The notes: generated by a model from the sequence alone, not told the origin. A DNA stretch of 64,000 nt from Microbaculum marinum (GCF_042646165.1 NZ_JBHRTC010000019.1); one strand, 5' to 3'. Shown: positions 34,056-43,756, counted from the first letter of the stretch. A program made the numbers and translations.

Positions 34056-36011
34056 CTAAACGCGCGCAATTCGCTCATCAAGCCACTGCAAAGCCCGCCT
34101 ATGCATTGCAATGTCGCTTGGCTCAAGTTGCTTGGCATGCGCATCAGGCCGATCGCTCACAATCTCAGCATTTCGATTAAAGACGGCTTTGTCACCGAAA
34201 ATGCGTTCGAACAAGGACCAATGCTTGTTGATGATTGCGACAAGCTCAAGCCAATAAAGCTTCTCGGCGATCAGATCCAGGTTGAATGGTTCGAGTTCAG
34301 CGCGTCGCTTCTGATTGACTGCAGCGAGTAGCGTAGCCTTGGCAGATGGGCCATCTTTCGAAGAGAGGGCGGAAACACGAAGGAAGTTGATTACGATGGA
34401 CCGCAGTGAGCGCTCAATCACGTTTCGGCGGTAGGATATTGCCGCAAGCTCTTCAGCCCATTCATCCATAAGAGACCGCGCTTCGCCCTCTGCCGAATCT
34501 GATGATTCATCAACGATTGGCTGTTCCTCCGCTATCATCAGGAGTGCCATACGCATCATGGTGCCCGAGATCGCTCCGTTGGCCGCGGTGATGCCATAGC
34601 GCGTGAGGGTGCGATGTAGGTTCGGTGGTAGCGCGGCTCCATCTTCCAGCAAGGACAGAGCTGCTCCCCTGAGCTCCGGATAAACCCGGAATAGGTGCTG
34701 TAGTGCTACCTTTGCCAAGGCAGCGCCTTCATCTCTACCATAGTCGTCCAACATCGTTGAGACTGTGGCAGCTGACAGCGTGATTGGCCGCGCAGCAATT
34801 TCAAGCTTTCCGTGCAACGAGGAACACGTTTTACGAATCCAGAACGGCATGTCAGAGCAGAACGACGAGATACTCTCTAGCGCATCTTCCTCGAATCGAA
34901 GTCCAGCCATCCCTCCAATGCTCCTAATCATCGCGTTCGCTGCGCCCCGAGGAAGAGGACTCAGGTACTCTTCCGGAATAAAGGCAAGTGCAGCGTTTTC
35001 GACGCCAGCGATGGATTCAACTGAAAACCAGCGGCTTGAGACTCCACTGACCAGCAACGATACTTTCCGGTCAGCACGGGCAGCTGCGTGATAGGCCGCG
35101 CGGACATTCCGCCAAAAGTCTACAAAACCGTGACGCCACTGCGGCGCTCCACCATTGCTGGGAGTAATGTAGTCGATCTCGTCAAACACTATTATTACAG
35201 GGACATCGAACTGCTCTAGGATTGCCTGAAAACGGTTTGTCGCCTCCGCCGTTGTACCCGAAAATGGCGTAGCGTTAACTTCGGCATAGCTTTGTCCGCT
35301 CTCCCGGAGACCGCGCAGTGACTGCTCAATCGAGCAGAGTAGACCTGCAGCGTCCAGAGTAAAAACGTCGTCGCGCTGACAGTCGATGAATAGAGTCGTT
35401 GCATCATAGTTGTTCTTAATCTCTACCAGAACCCGGTGAAGTATAGACGTCTTTCCGATTTTCCGGATGCCAAAACATGAGCGTATGTGCCCAAAATGCA
35501 GTTTCCGGGCCAGTTCTTGGGCCTCAGTACGTCGGCCAAAAAACTGCGCGTCGCTGGCCACAGGTCCAGTGACGTCGAACGGATCCTGAGTGAAGAATTC
35601 GTAAGAGAGAAGTCGCTCCAGCTCTTGACCACGCGGCAAGATACCTGTGGAGGTGTAAACTGGGATAATGGCCAATCCATTCTCACGCCCCCAACGCTTC
35701 AGCTTCGTATTTCCACGTCCATCTTGGTGGACGATCACACACAGCGTTGACTCAAGTCTCCCGTCCGACTCGTTGATAAGGCGACGCGCAAATCTGATCG
35801 ACCTTGCCTGCTGATCTGCGTAGACGTTCCCCAAGATCAGGATTTCCCGCTCGATTCCCAAGATATTTCGAACACGTTTCGATCCGCGTCCAAAAAGAAC
35901 AAAATATTCTCCCGTTTCGAATTGGCGTAGGGACTCGTAGTTGATGACGAAGAGCCCATCCATCGCTGATTGGGTCTCGGCGGACAACTTGTCTAGTTCA
36001 TATTTCCCCAT
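34056..36011 (-). CDS. P-loop ATPase (AAA/STAND-like) with HEPN-like C-terminus, possible defence protein
   Basis: Protein of 651 residues. Residues 1-150 are an unrecognised domain. A QFFGRRTEAQELARKL motif at about 156-171 introduces the ATPase as in AAA_16/STAND proteins; Walker A is GIRKIGKTS at 181-189, Walker B PVIIVFDEID at 271-280, then a helical lid and winged-helix-like region. The last 150 residues (YRRNVIERSLRSIVINFLR, LVAIINKHWSLFERIFG, then RPDAHAK with Arg621 and His625) resemble HEPN/Swt1-type C-termini, many of which are RNases. It stands alone between IS relics. A sensor ATPase with an RNA-cutting end would fit phage defence; the HEPN call is the weak point. Confidence 0.65.
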   Translation of the reverse strand: MGKYELDKLSAETQSAMDGLFVINYESLRQFETGEYFVLFGRGSKRVRNILGIEREILILGNVYADQQARSIRFARRLINESDGRLESTLCVIVHQDGRGNTKLKRWGRENGLAIIPVYTSTGILPRGQELERLLSYEFFTQDPFDVTGPVASDAQFFGRRTEAQELARKLHFGHIRSCFGIRKIGKTSILHRVLVEIKNNYDATTLFIDCQRDDVFTLDAAGLLCSIEQSLRGLRESGQSYAEVNATPFSGTTAEATNRFQAILEQFDVPVIIVFDEIDYITPSNGGAPQWRHGFVDFWRNVRAAYHAAARADRKVSLLVSGVSSRWFSVESIAGVENAALAFIPEEYLSPLPRGAANAMIRSIGGMAGLRFEEDALESISSFCSDMPFWIRKTCSSLHGKLEIAARPITLSAATVSTMLDDYGRDEGAALAKVALQHLFRVYPELRGAALSLLEDGAALPPNLHRTLTRYGITAANGAISGTMMRMALLMIAEEQPIVDESSDSAEGEARSLMDEWAEELAAISYRRNVIERSLRSIVINFLRVSALSSKDGPSAKATLLAAVNQKRRAELEPFNLDLIAEKLYWLELVAIINKHWSLFERIFGDKAVFNRNAEIVSDRPDAHAKQLEPSDIAMHRRALQWLDERIARV

Positions 36012-36597
36012 GTCGATTCCCCCTTACGCAGATCCACGCATTACGAAGGTAGACGAGGGATGAGCGCAAGAGACCCACTGCAAGTCTCTGAAGTGTTGGT
36101 TCCTATAGGTGACCGCCTTCGGATGTAGCTGAGAATGCGTAAGCGTACGGCGTAGACGCTATTGCGGCTTCGGGTCCGCGGTAGATGCTGGTGTCCACGA
36201 ATGAAGATGGACACTTAGCGAGCAGCGGTCTTGAAGCGAGGCGGGAAGCGCCGTTTCTGGTCGGACGACGAGAAGCACCGGATTGTGGCGCAGGCGCGGG
36301 TTCCTAACGTGTCGATGGGGATACCGAGGGGGTTTCTGTATCCCCCTCGCTATCCTGGCCTTCCCCGTACACATACCTGCTCACAGCCGCCTGCGGCAGT
36401 ACATCCGGACAGCGTACCATTCCGTGATTTATGCACTCTTCGTGCATAACCCGCCCGCAACCACCCACTGCTTCATTTTCATCGTTCCGCTCTCAGACAG
36501 AGACGCGCTCGCTTCACCGCAATACATGAGGAGTTTGCACTTGACGTAGCGGCAGTGATCGCCCCCAATTGCAACCTGGGGACTGGGGACGCGTCCG
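36012..36597. other. Intergenic stretch with IS66 relic and hairpin
   Basis: 586 bases without an intact gene. 36225-36318 reads, on the plus strand, VLKRGGKRRFWSDDEKHRIV, AQARVPNVSM, the start of an IS66-type OrfA (TnpA) that then breaks off. A hairpin with arms around CGAGGGGG / CCCCCTCG spans 36320-36354 right at the break. No other feature is supported. Confidence 0.55.
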
Positions 36598-37113
36598 ATG
36601 CAATTGCTGCTTAAACGCTCTCAGGGCACAACCGCTATTCTGGCCAGACCGGTGTTCAGGCTCTATGCGCGCGTCGAGTTCGAGGATGACGAGGAAGCGA
36701 TCGTAAAGCGCTATCGTTTCGAGAGTGCCAAGTTGATCGTTGCCATCCAGCCGGGGCTTTTGCGGCGGAGCGCGCTTGTCGCCGCTGCGGTGTTCGTAAC
36801 CTGCTTCATCCTTCTCGCCCGCACCAGCTGGCAACTCGCCGGACTGCTCGGCGTCGTCGGCGGCGGGGCGGCCGGGTGGCTGTACTTTGACCGCGCCCGC
36901 GAGACCATCTTCGTCAAGGACCTCATCCACGGCCGCTATTTCGAGTGCAAGAGCATCATCGAGTTGGCCCGCAAGGAGGCCTGGCTAGGACTTATCACCA
37001 GCTTCCTGCGCCAGGTGATGGAAAGCGCAAAGCATTGGGACGGCACCGAGGCGGTGCCGATCGATGCCTTGTCCAAGCAGGAGGCCAAGTACGTGGTGAT
37101 CCGCGGGCTGTGA
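36598..37113 (+). CDS. Membrane protein paired with coupling-type ATPase
   Basis: Protein of 171 residues with two adjacent hydrophobic helices (SALVAAAVFVTCFILLARTS, WQLAGLLGVVGGGAAGWLYF) and cytoplasmic-looking flanks. No named family. It is seven bases upstream of the 698-residue ATPase, which lacks its own membrane helices, so this protein may serve as its membrane anchor. Confidence 0.6.
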   Translation: MQLLLKRSQGTTAILARPVFRLYARVEFEDDEEAIVKRYRFESAKLIVAIQPGLLRRSALVAAAVFVTCFILLARTSWQLAGLLGVVGGGAAGWLYFDRARETIFVKDLIHGRYFECKSIIELARKEAWLGLITSFLRQVMESAKHWDGTEAVPIDALSKQEAKYVVIRGL

Positions 37114-37120
37114 TGGTGCC

Positions 37121-39217
37121 ATGATCCCGAGAGCCGCCAGGCTGCATGCCTTCCTGCACGGGCTGTTCGAGCCCGGCGACATGCAGCTTGCCCGCGAGGC
37201 ATTCCACGAGACCGAACGCCTGTTCCGAAGACACGGCCTCGTGTCTGCCGAGGACCGCGACCGGCTGATCGCAGACATTGCCGGCGATATATACGAAACC
37301 ATCATCGGCGTTGACGAGCATTTCGAGCGGCACCACGTCGCGGAGATTGTTCGCGTCCTGTTCGACCACGAGGAGATGTTCGTGCTGCCGGACATCGACT
37401 GGTCTCGTCGCCGGTCCACGTCGGAGTGCTGGGAGCTGCGGGACACGATCCTCGTCCAGCGCGGTCTGGTCGAGGACTACGATGAGAGGATCGAAGCAAT
37501 CCGAAAGGCACTGGCCAATCTGTTTTTCGTAACCGCTGAAGCGTCCCCTCCCCGCGATCCTGGCCAGGCGGCCGGTGCCGCCATCCGCGTGGCGACGAAG
37601 CGCCTCGACCTTATGCAGGGCGTACCCGACCTGCTCGATCATCTGATCGGAATCGTGTTTGCAGATGCCGTCGAGAAGGCCAGCCTCTTTCCCCGCGTCC
37701 GCAAGCGTCTCGATCGGAACCTGATCGCCGCCTCCGGTGGCAACCCGGCAGATCCGGCGACCTTCAAACGCATGCCGAAGTTGCCCTCGAAATCTGACAT
37801 TGCCGATCGACGGCAGCTGGTCGGCACCTATCTCGGCGGCACACCTCTGACCCGTTTCTTCGATGGAGAGATCGCGTTCACGATTCCCGAGACGCTGCGC
37901 TTTGAGCACCACCACATCGTCGCCGGCACGGGCCACGGCAAGTCACAGACCCTGCAATATCTGATCGCCCACGACCTCAATGCCGTCGAGCGCGGCGAGG
38001 CCTCGGTCATCGTCATCGACAGCCAGGGCGACCTCATCAATACCATCGCCGGCCTCAAGCGCTTCGCGCCTGGCGAGCCGTTGCACGAGCGCATCGTGCT
38101 GATCGATCCGACCGACGTCGAATATCCGGTGTCGCTCAACCTGTTCGACGTCGGGATCGACCGGCTGGCCAGCTATCCGATGCTGGAGCGCGAGCGGCTC
38201 ACCAATTCAATCCTGGAGCTCTACGACTTCGTGCTCGGCAGCCTGCTCGACGCCGGCATGACGCAGAAGCAAAGCGTGATCTTTCGCTACGTGACGCGGT
38301 TGATGCTGCACATCCCGGACGCCACCATCCACACGCTGCTCGAGTTGATGGAGCCGGGCGGCGACATCAAGTTCGCGGAATCGATCGCCAAGCTGACCGG
38401 CACCGCCAAGCATTTCTTCGAGACCGAGTTCACGTCCAAGGAATTCGAGCAGACGAAACGCCAAGTGCTGCGGCGACTGTGGGGCATCCTGGAGAACCAG
38501 ACCTTCGAGCGCATGTTCTCGCATCCGCGCTCCAAGCTCGACCTCTATTCGGAGATGAACGCCGGCAAGGTGATCCTGATCAACACGGCCAAGGACCTGT
38601 TGAAGGAGAACGGCACCGAGATCTTCGGCCGCTTCTTCATCGCGCTGATCGCCCAGGCCGCCCAGGAGCGCGCCGTGCTGCCCGAGCACAAGCGGCTGCC
38701 GACCTTCGTCTATATCGACGAGGCGGCCGACTACTTCGATCGCAATATCGGCATCATCCTCACCCAGGCCCGCAAGCAGAAGACCGGCATGATCCTGGCG
38801 CATCAGTATCTCGGCCAGTTGGGCCCGACACTCCAGGACGCCTTCGCGGCAAACACCTCGATCAAGTTCGCCGGTGGCGTGTCCAACAAGGATGCCCGGG
38901 CACTGGCGCCCATGCTCGCCAGCGACCCGGCGACAATCGAGGCAGAGCCCAAAGGGGCGTTCGCCTGTTCGGTGCGGGGACTGACCAAGGGCGCGGTGTC
39001 GCTGGCATTTCCGTTCGGCTATGTCGAGGTCATGGAAAAGATGAGCCGCCAAGAGAGCGACCTTTTGAAGGATCGGATGCGGGAACGCTATGCGGTCCAC
39101 TACACAGAAGCGAGGCCGCCAGAAGAGAGGGAGGAAGTCGAGGACGGCGTCGAAAAAGAGGATTCAGATCCGCCTACCGATCCCGAAGATGACGGCCAGC
39201 CGATGCGATGGGAATAG
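37121..39217 (+). CDS. TraD/VirD4- or HerA-like DNA-translocation ATPase
   Basis: Protein of 698 residues. About 260 helical N-terminal residues of unknown kind precede the motor: Walker A AGTGHGKSQTL at about 268-278, IVIDSQGDLI, and Walker B TFVYIDEAADYF near 527, followed by GMILAHQYLGQL and an acidic C-terminal tail (EEREEVEDGVEKEDSDPPTD). Family knowledge: such hexameric ATPases couple relaxase-DNA complexes to conjugation channels. No membrane helix is visible here, and no mating-pair genes are in the island, so it may serve mobilisation in trans or another DNA-pumping role such as defence. Coupled with the small membrane protein upstream. Confidence 0.75.
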   Translation: MIPRAARLHAFLHGLFEPGDMQLAREAFHETERLFRRHGLVSAEDRDRLIADIAGDIYETIIGVDEHFERHHVAEIVRVLFDHEEMFVLPDIDWSRRRSTSECWELRDTILVQRGLVEDYDERIEAIRKALANLFFVTAEASPPRDPGQAAGAAIRVATKRLDLMQGVPDLLDHLIGIVFADAVEKASLFPRVRKRLDRNLIAASGGNPADPATFKRMPKLPSKSDIADRRQLVGTYLGGTPLTRFFDGEIAFTIPETLRFEHHHIVAGTGHGKSQTLQYLIAHDLNAVERGEASVIVIDSQGDLINTIAGLKRFAPGEPLHERIVLIDPTDVEYPVSLNLFDVGIDRLASYPMLERERLTNSILELYDFVLGSLLDAGMTQKQSVIFRYVTRLMLHIPDATIHTLLELMEPGGDIKFAESIAKLTGTAKHFFETEFTSKEFEQTKRQVLRRLWGILENQTFERMFSHPRSKLDLYSEMNAGKVILINTAKDLLKENGTEIFGRFFIALIAQAAQERAVLPEHKRLPTFVYIDEAADYFDRNIGIILTQARKQKTGMILAHQYLGQLGPTLQDAFAANTSIKFAGGVSNKDARALAPMLASDPATIEAEPKGAFACSVRGLTKGAVSLAFPFGYVEVMEKMSRQESDLLKDRMRERYAVHYTEARPPEEREEVEDGVEKEDSDPPTDPEDDGQPMRWE

Positions 39218-39764
39218 CCGTCATCCGGCAGAGCTCGTTTGAGAACGGCTTTTGTCTGCACGCTGTCGACTGCAGTCTTAATGTTCATTTTCAGGATGCA
39301 GGTCACAGTCAAAAGGAGATTTTGATCCAAAGCGGAGATCAAAAAGCTATTCGCTCTGTGACCGCTTCGCACCTCGTGTCCGCCGTTCGCCGATGATCAT
39401 AGATCTTTTCTGAGCAGAGAATCGCTTTGTCCTGCACCATTGTCGGAATGTGCCCGTTCGCTGCGGCGCGAACAAATGACCGAGGTCGCCCGAGTGCGGC
39501 CCGGGGATCACGGCCGACCGGTTCGTCGTATACGACAACCCGCCGACGACACTCGAGTACTCACCCGGCAATGCGGCTCGCGGGTTCGAAGGAAGAAGAC
39601 AGGTGGGAGGGTTCTGGCAATCCGTGCGGCGGTGGCTGCGAATTCGGCTGTCGGGGTTTGAGTTGCTGCTGGTTGCCGATATCGGCATTGCGTCGGCGTC
39701 ATTATGAGCAGTCGTACGCCATACCGAACGCAGGGAACGGATGTGTGGGTGGTAGCCGTAGGAC
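39218..39764. other. Intergenic stretch between convergent genes
   Basis: 547 bases with no supported gene. It holds one nested dyad: GGTCACAG (39301-39308) with CTGTGACC (39356-39363), enclosing TTTTGATC (39320-39327) with GATCAAAA (39337-39344). That could end transcription from either side. I see nothing else. Confidence 0.5.
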
Positions 39765-40715
39765 CTACATCAAATCGACCGGCACAAAGGTCGGCAGATA
39801 GCGATAGAGTTCGATGTAGTGCTGGGCGTCGCTTTGCGGCATCGGTCCGAAATCCAGTTCCGTCCCCTCCGGCAGCGGCAGTTGACGTTCCAGATGCGCG
39901 ATTTCGCGCAATGTCAGCTTTGGCGCCCGTATGCGGAAGGGCTCGGCACCGTTGCGGTTGAACATCAGCCGATCAAAAGCGCAGGCATCGAACGCCGCAC
40001 GTTTCTCCCGGTCGAAGAATACCCCTCCGAACGTGGCCATCTTGGCGCCGTCGTCGTACTGGAAATTGAACAACTGCTCGTAGTCTAGCCGCTCTGCCGG
40101 CTCCCGGACTCCGTTGGCCGTCGATAGAGCATCGAGGATCTCGCTATTGCCTACACGCCGATAGAAATTCGCTAGCCCCCATCCGCGGAGGGAAGTCAGA
40201 TCGGTCTTCGCCGGAATTCGTTCGTTACCGAGCTCGGAGCGTATCTGATCGAGCATATCAGCACCATCTTCGTTGGGCGACCGCGGATGGGCATTTACGG
40301 TTACCACCAATATCGAACCGTGCGACGCTGAATGGGCTACGGTTCGAATGTCGCCGATAACAGACCGCACTAGCGGACCGTCATAGTCCAACCAGATGAT
40401 CGTCGGCGTCGAAAAGTCGACATCCGTCAGCCTTTGCTCGGTTTCGCCAAACATCATGGTGATACCGGAATAAGGCTTGTTCCACTCAAAGCGCTCTCCA
40501 TGATTGGCATGCTTCTCGATGCTGAACATACGAGAAATGCCCAAGCTGCGATGGATCAGCCTGAAATCCGCAAAGAAGACTGATCCCAGCCCAACATACT
40601 GATAATCCTCAAGAACATGAAACTGCAGGCGACGAAACGCCTCGCAGAGCATAATCCGCTCTACGTGCTTCGATGGGCGCAGGCGGTAATCGATCAAGCG
40701 ATAACTCGGTGCCAT
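39765..40715 (-). CDS. Rossmann-fold (methyltransferase-like) protein of a GHKL-Dcm-Vsr cluster
   Basis: About 316 residues from ATG 40715 (MAPSYRLIDYRLRPSKHVER); a GTG at 40775 is an alternative. YQYVGLGSVFFADFRLIHRS and LGISRMFSIEKHANHGERFE look like the nucleotide-binding edge of an SAM-type Rossmann fold, and PTIIWLDYDGPLVRSVIGDI fits the following strand. I do not recognise a named function. It follows the GHKL ATPase gene by ten bases and is part of the divergent cluster with a C5 DNA methyltransferase and Vsr. A modification or nuclease-partner role is inference from that setting. Confidence 0.6.
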   Translation of the reverse strand: MAPSYRLIDYRLRPSKHVERIMLCEAFRRLQFHVLEDYQYVGLGSVFFADFRLIHRSLGISRMFSIEKHANHGERFEWNKPYSGITMMFGETEQRLTDVDFSTPTIIWLDYDGPLVRSVIGDIRTVAHSASHGSILVVTVNAHPRSPNEDGADMLDQIRSELGNERIPAKTDLTSLRGWGLANFYRRVGNSEILDALSTANGVREPAERLDYEQLFNFQYDDGAKMATFGGVFFDREKRAAFDACAFDRLMFNRNGAEPFRIRAPKLTLREIAHLERQLPLPEGTELDFGPMPQSDAQHYIELYRYLPTFVPVDLM

Positions 40716-40725
40716 CCTGCGCTCG

Positions 40726-42060
40726 CTACTCGTCTTCCACGTGCCGTCGATAGGCTTCCTCGAAGGCGGCGTCACCCGTATCGCGTGCGGAAGTCGTTCC
40801 CATCGCCTCCTGCAGGGTCTCTACACGCTCCTTTTCCTTGCGGTACTGGATGTTGACGGTCCTCGGGCGAGGAGGGCGTGGGCTCGTCGGATAGCGGAAC
40901 TTCTGTTGGTTCTTCACGTCAGCGATGGCCGTCGTCTGCGCGGCAGCCAGAGCGGCAGTCAAGCGTCGCTCCGCTTCCGGCAGATCGCTTTCGCTATCGA
41001 CCAGGTTCAGGAAATCGATCACTGGCCGCATGATTCCCGCCATCGTCTCGCGCGCATCCAGCCAGATCGTGTCGTCGGGATCGATATCGGTCTTTGTCGT
41101 GTTCCAAGGCAGCCGGCCGGCATCGTCGCAGTCGAACAGGACGTAACCCCGGAAACGCGCAAACTGATTGTGATAGCGCGGAGTACCGCTAGCAGCGTCC
41201 ATCTCCGCCGATTCCCATCCCCAGCCGGTTTTCTCAGTCTTGTCGGCCCCCAAGACCAGCCGGCCATTGCAGATTACATACCAGCCAGCATCGCTTGGGT
41301 TCGACCGGCCGACACCTGCATAGATACGCGTACTCACCGGGGCATCGCTGCCATTGTACGTTCTCTCCCGGTACTCGGGGGCAAATTGGTCGTCTGCGAT
41401 GAGCTGCCATTGGTGGCTTGGTATCGCCGAGCCGCAGACCCGCACACTGAGGCCATGGGCGATGAAATAACCGTGCTTCTGTCGGATCTCATTCTCGACC
41501 CGCGTTCGAAAATGCTCCAGGCTGAACTGGCTGGCCGCGTCATCGATGAGATCCGTTACCTCGATCCGCGTGCCAATCTCCAAAGTCCCGTCGTTTTCGC
41601 CATACTCGGCCAACTCGAAATCCCAGCTGTCCTTATCCTCCATCCACTTTCCGAGATCGACCGCTAGCCGGAACCAGTCCTTCACCGTGGCGGACTCGAC
41701 AACATACTTCCGCCCGAAGCTAAATAGCGCCCGCTTCATACCGACGCCGAATTGGCCAATCGATCCTGGAATGCGCTCCATGCCCTCGGCGCGGCCGAAG
41801 CGGAAAGCGTAGTCGCGGGCGACTTGCAGGGGGATGCCACCGCAGTTGTCTCGGATCGCGAATTTTTCGCTATCGAACTCGATCTCCACCCAGAATTCCG
41901 ATAGATCGGTGGCGTCGGCCGCAACTCGTTTTGCGCCATCGACCGAATTGTCGAGTAGTTCGATAATCGCGGCTTGGTGAGAAATGTCTCTCGTAAGAAT
42001 GTACACAAAGAGTTCTTTGGTCGGCTCGACCTTGATTTTCATCAGCTCTTGCTCGGCCAT
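40726..42060 (-). CDS. GHKL-type ATPase (Hsp90/MutL-like ATP-binding protein)
   Basis: Protein of 444 residues. The N-terminal 110 residues have the ATP-binding Bergerat motifs: AAIIELLDNSVDGA (Glu34, Asn38), IRDNCGGI (Asp71) and GSIGQFGVGMKRALFSFGR. The rest resembles MutL/Morc-like transducer regions; the C-terminal 100 residues are polar with a possible coiled coil (QYRKEKERVETLQEAM). GGGGAG upstream supports the ATG at 42060. It is divergent from the C5 methyltransferase gene, with 122 bases between them. In such neighbourhoods the ATPase is presumed to sense mismatched or unmodified DNA, though nothing here proves it. Confidence 0.8.
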   Translation of the reverse strand: MAEQELMKIKVEPTKELFVYILTRDISHQAAIIELLDNSVDGAKRVAADATDLSEFWVEIEFDSEKFAIRDNCGGIPLQVARDYAFRFGRAEGMERIPGSIGQFGVGMKRALFSFGRKYVVESATVKDWFRLAVDLGKWMEDKDSWDFELAEYGENDGTLEIGTRIEVTDLIDDAASQFSLEHFRTRVENEIRQKHGYFIAHGLSVRVCGSAIPSHQWQLIADDQFAPEYRERTYNGSDAPVSTRIYAGVGRSNPSDAGWYVICNGRLVLGADKTEKTGWGWESAEMDAASGTPRYHNQFARFRGYVLFDCDDAGRLPWNTTKTDIDPDDTIWLDARETMAGIMRPVIDFLNLVDSESDLPEAERRLTAALAAAQTTAIADVKNQQKFRYPTSPRPPRPRTVNIQYRKEKERVETLQEAMGTTSARDTGDAAFEEAYRRHVEDE

Positions 42061-42182
42061 GCTCTCCCCCCTTCGGCCGCAAACTTGCCTGCTGGAGAGC
42101 CATTTCGCAAGCGCCAGGTGGAAAGCCGGCGATCGACGCGGTGTGATCGGCATGCTAAAAGTGAACAAAGGAAGGGGCCAAG

Positions 42183-43304
42183 GTGCAAGATAACCGGATA
42201 ATCGATCTGTTCTCGGGCTGCGGGGGATTTTCGCTTGGTGCGCACCTGTCGGGCTTCAATGTTTCGCTCGCAGTCGATTTGGATCCGATTCTTTCGTCCT
42301 CCTTCGGTAGCAATTTCCCGGGTGTTCCCCTCCGAAATTGGAACTTGGCCGAGGTCGAGCCCGAACAGTTGAAAGCTGCAGCCGGCGGAAGTCCAGCCGG
42401 GATCATTGGCGGTCCGCCCTGCCAAGCTTTCAGCGAAATTGGCCGACGTAGTCTAACGGACGAAAGACGCGACCTGATCGGCCATTTCTTCCGGCTTGTC
42501 GCTGCACTGAAGCCAGGCTTCTTCATAATGGAGAACGTTCGCGGACTCGGCTTCCCCGGCAACAGGGAGGTTCTCGAAGACGCGCTGGAGCTGGTCGCCG
42601 ATCGCCACGTCATCCTCGGCCCTGTGTTGATTGACGCGGCCGCATTCGGTGCGCCGACCAGCCGTAAGCGGTTATTCGTCTTTGGTGTCGATCCCTCGAA
42701 ATGGGACGTACCCGATCTGGCCCGCCTCGACGCCACGAAGAATGCGCCGCTAACCGTGCGAGATGCCATCCATGACCTCGCAACGGCACGCTTTGTCGGT
42801 ACCGGCGCCGAAGGATTGGACTGGTGGCAATACGACGGTCGTCGCCGCCCCTCCCCCTACGCCGAAGCCGCGCGCGGCACACCCCCGCACGGGCTGGGTG
42901 CAGCCTCAACCATTGGACGTTTTTCCGGACATACGAAAACCCAGCATACGGACGCAGTGGTACGCCGCTTCGAGCGCGTCCCTATGGGACGGCAAGATCC
43001 GGTGGGTAAACATAAGCGCCTCGATTGGAACGCGCAGGCGCCGACGTTGCGGGCGGGAACCGGTAGCGATCGCGGATCGTATCAATCGGTTCGCCCGATC
43101 CATCCCAGCGAAGATCGCGTTATTACGCCTCGCGAGGCCGCCAGGCTGCAGGGCTTTCCGGACTGGTTTGTCTTTCATCCGACCGTTTGGCATAGTTTCC
43201 GCATGATCGGAAATAGCGTCTCGCCGTTCGTTTCACGGGCGGTCCTTTCGTGGATTGCCGGCCAGTGCTTCAAGGCCGAACCGGTACGCGAGGCGGCCGA
43301 GTAG
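42183..43304 (+). CDS. DNA (cytosine-5-)-methyltransferase
   Basis: Protein of 373 residues with the ordered C5-methyltransferase motifs: IIDLFSGCGGFSLGA (I), IGGPPCQAFSEIGR with catalytic Cys80 (IV), FIMENVRGL with Glu117 (VI), AAAFGAPTSRKRLFVFG (VIII), and RVITPREAARLQGFPDWF plus IGNSVSP (IX-X). GTG start with GGAAGGGG upstream. It transfers a methyl group to cytosine in a short target site. The Vsr gene starts 11 bases later, the standard partner that repairs T:G mismatches from 5-methylcytosine deamination. Confidence 0.95.
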   Translation: MQDNRIIDLFSGCGGFSLGAHLSGFNVSLAVDLDPILSSSFGSNFPGVPLRNWNLAEVEPEQLKAAAGGSPAGIIGGPPCQAFSEIGRRSLTDERRDLIGHFFRLVAALKPGFFIMENVRGLGFPGNREVLEDALELVADRHVILGPVLIDAAAFGAPTSRKRLFVFGVDPSKWDVPDLARLDATKNAPLTVRDAIHDLATARFVGTGAEGLDWWQYDGRRRPSPYAEAARGTPPHGLGAASTIGRFSGHTKTQHTDAVVRRFERVPMGRQDPVGKHKRLDWNAQAPTLRAGTGSDRGSYQSVRPIHPSEDRVITPREAARLQGFPDWFVFHPTVWHSFRMIGNSVSPFVSRAVLSWIAGQCFKAEPVREAAE

Positions 43305-43315
43305 GGCGGGCAGCC

Positions 43316-43756
43316 ATGGCCGACCGGCTCACGCCAGAGCGACGCTCCTATCTGATGTCGCGCGTTCGCGGAAAGGACACCATCCCCGAACTCCGCGTCC
43401 GGAAGCTCGCCCATGCATTGGGCTATCGGTTCCGACTGCATCGCCGCGATCTGCCGGGAAAGCCCGATCTCGTATTCCCGCGGCTCGGTAAGATCGCCTT
43501 CGTTCATGGCTGCTTTTGGCATCGTCACGAGGGCTGCAGATTGGCAACCCCATCCAAGAGCAGGACAGAGTTCTGGGAAGCAAAGTTCGCAAGGAATGTT
43601 GAACGCGACCAGCGCGTCCAAGAAGAACTGCGAAAGCTAGGCTGGGATGTGATTGTCATCTGGGAATGCGAGACCCGCGATCCACGGAAGTTGGAAAACA
43701 AAGTTAGGCGGTTCCTAGCAGAAGAAAGCCAGGGAGCAGTGGCGCCAAGTTCCTGA
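43316..43756 (+). CDS. vsr: Very short patch repair endonuclease Vsr
   Basis: Protein of 146 residues, close to the E. coli Vsr length. RRSYLMSRVRGKDTIPELRV, FRLHRRDLPGKPDLVFPRLG and FVHGCFWHRHEGC are the family motifs; Asp51 and His69 match the active-site positions, and cysteines 66 and 74 fit the zinc site. It nicks next to T:G mismatches left by deaminated 5-methylcytosine. ATG at 43316, in an operon with the methyltransferase. Confidence 0.95.
   Translation: MADRLTPERRSYLMSRVRGKDTIPELRVRKLAHALGYRFRLHRRDLPGKPDLVFPRLGKIAFVHGCFWHRHEGCRLATPSKSRTEFWEAKFARNVERDQRVQEELRKLGWDVIVIWECETRDPRKLENKVRRFLAEESQGAVAPSS

Noticed and set aside
39347..39688. 113-residue minus-strand open frame in the convergent gap
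   Set aside because: No ribosome site, serine/arginine-rich random composition, and no domain; not called.
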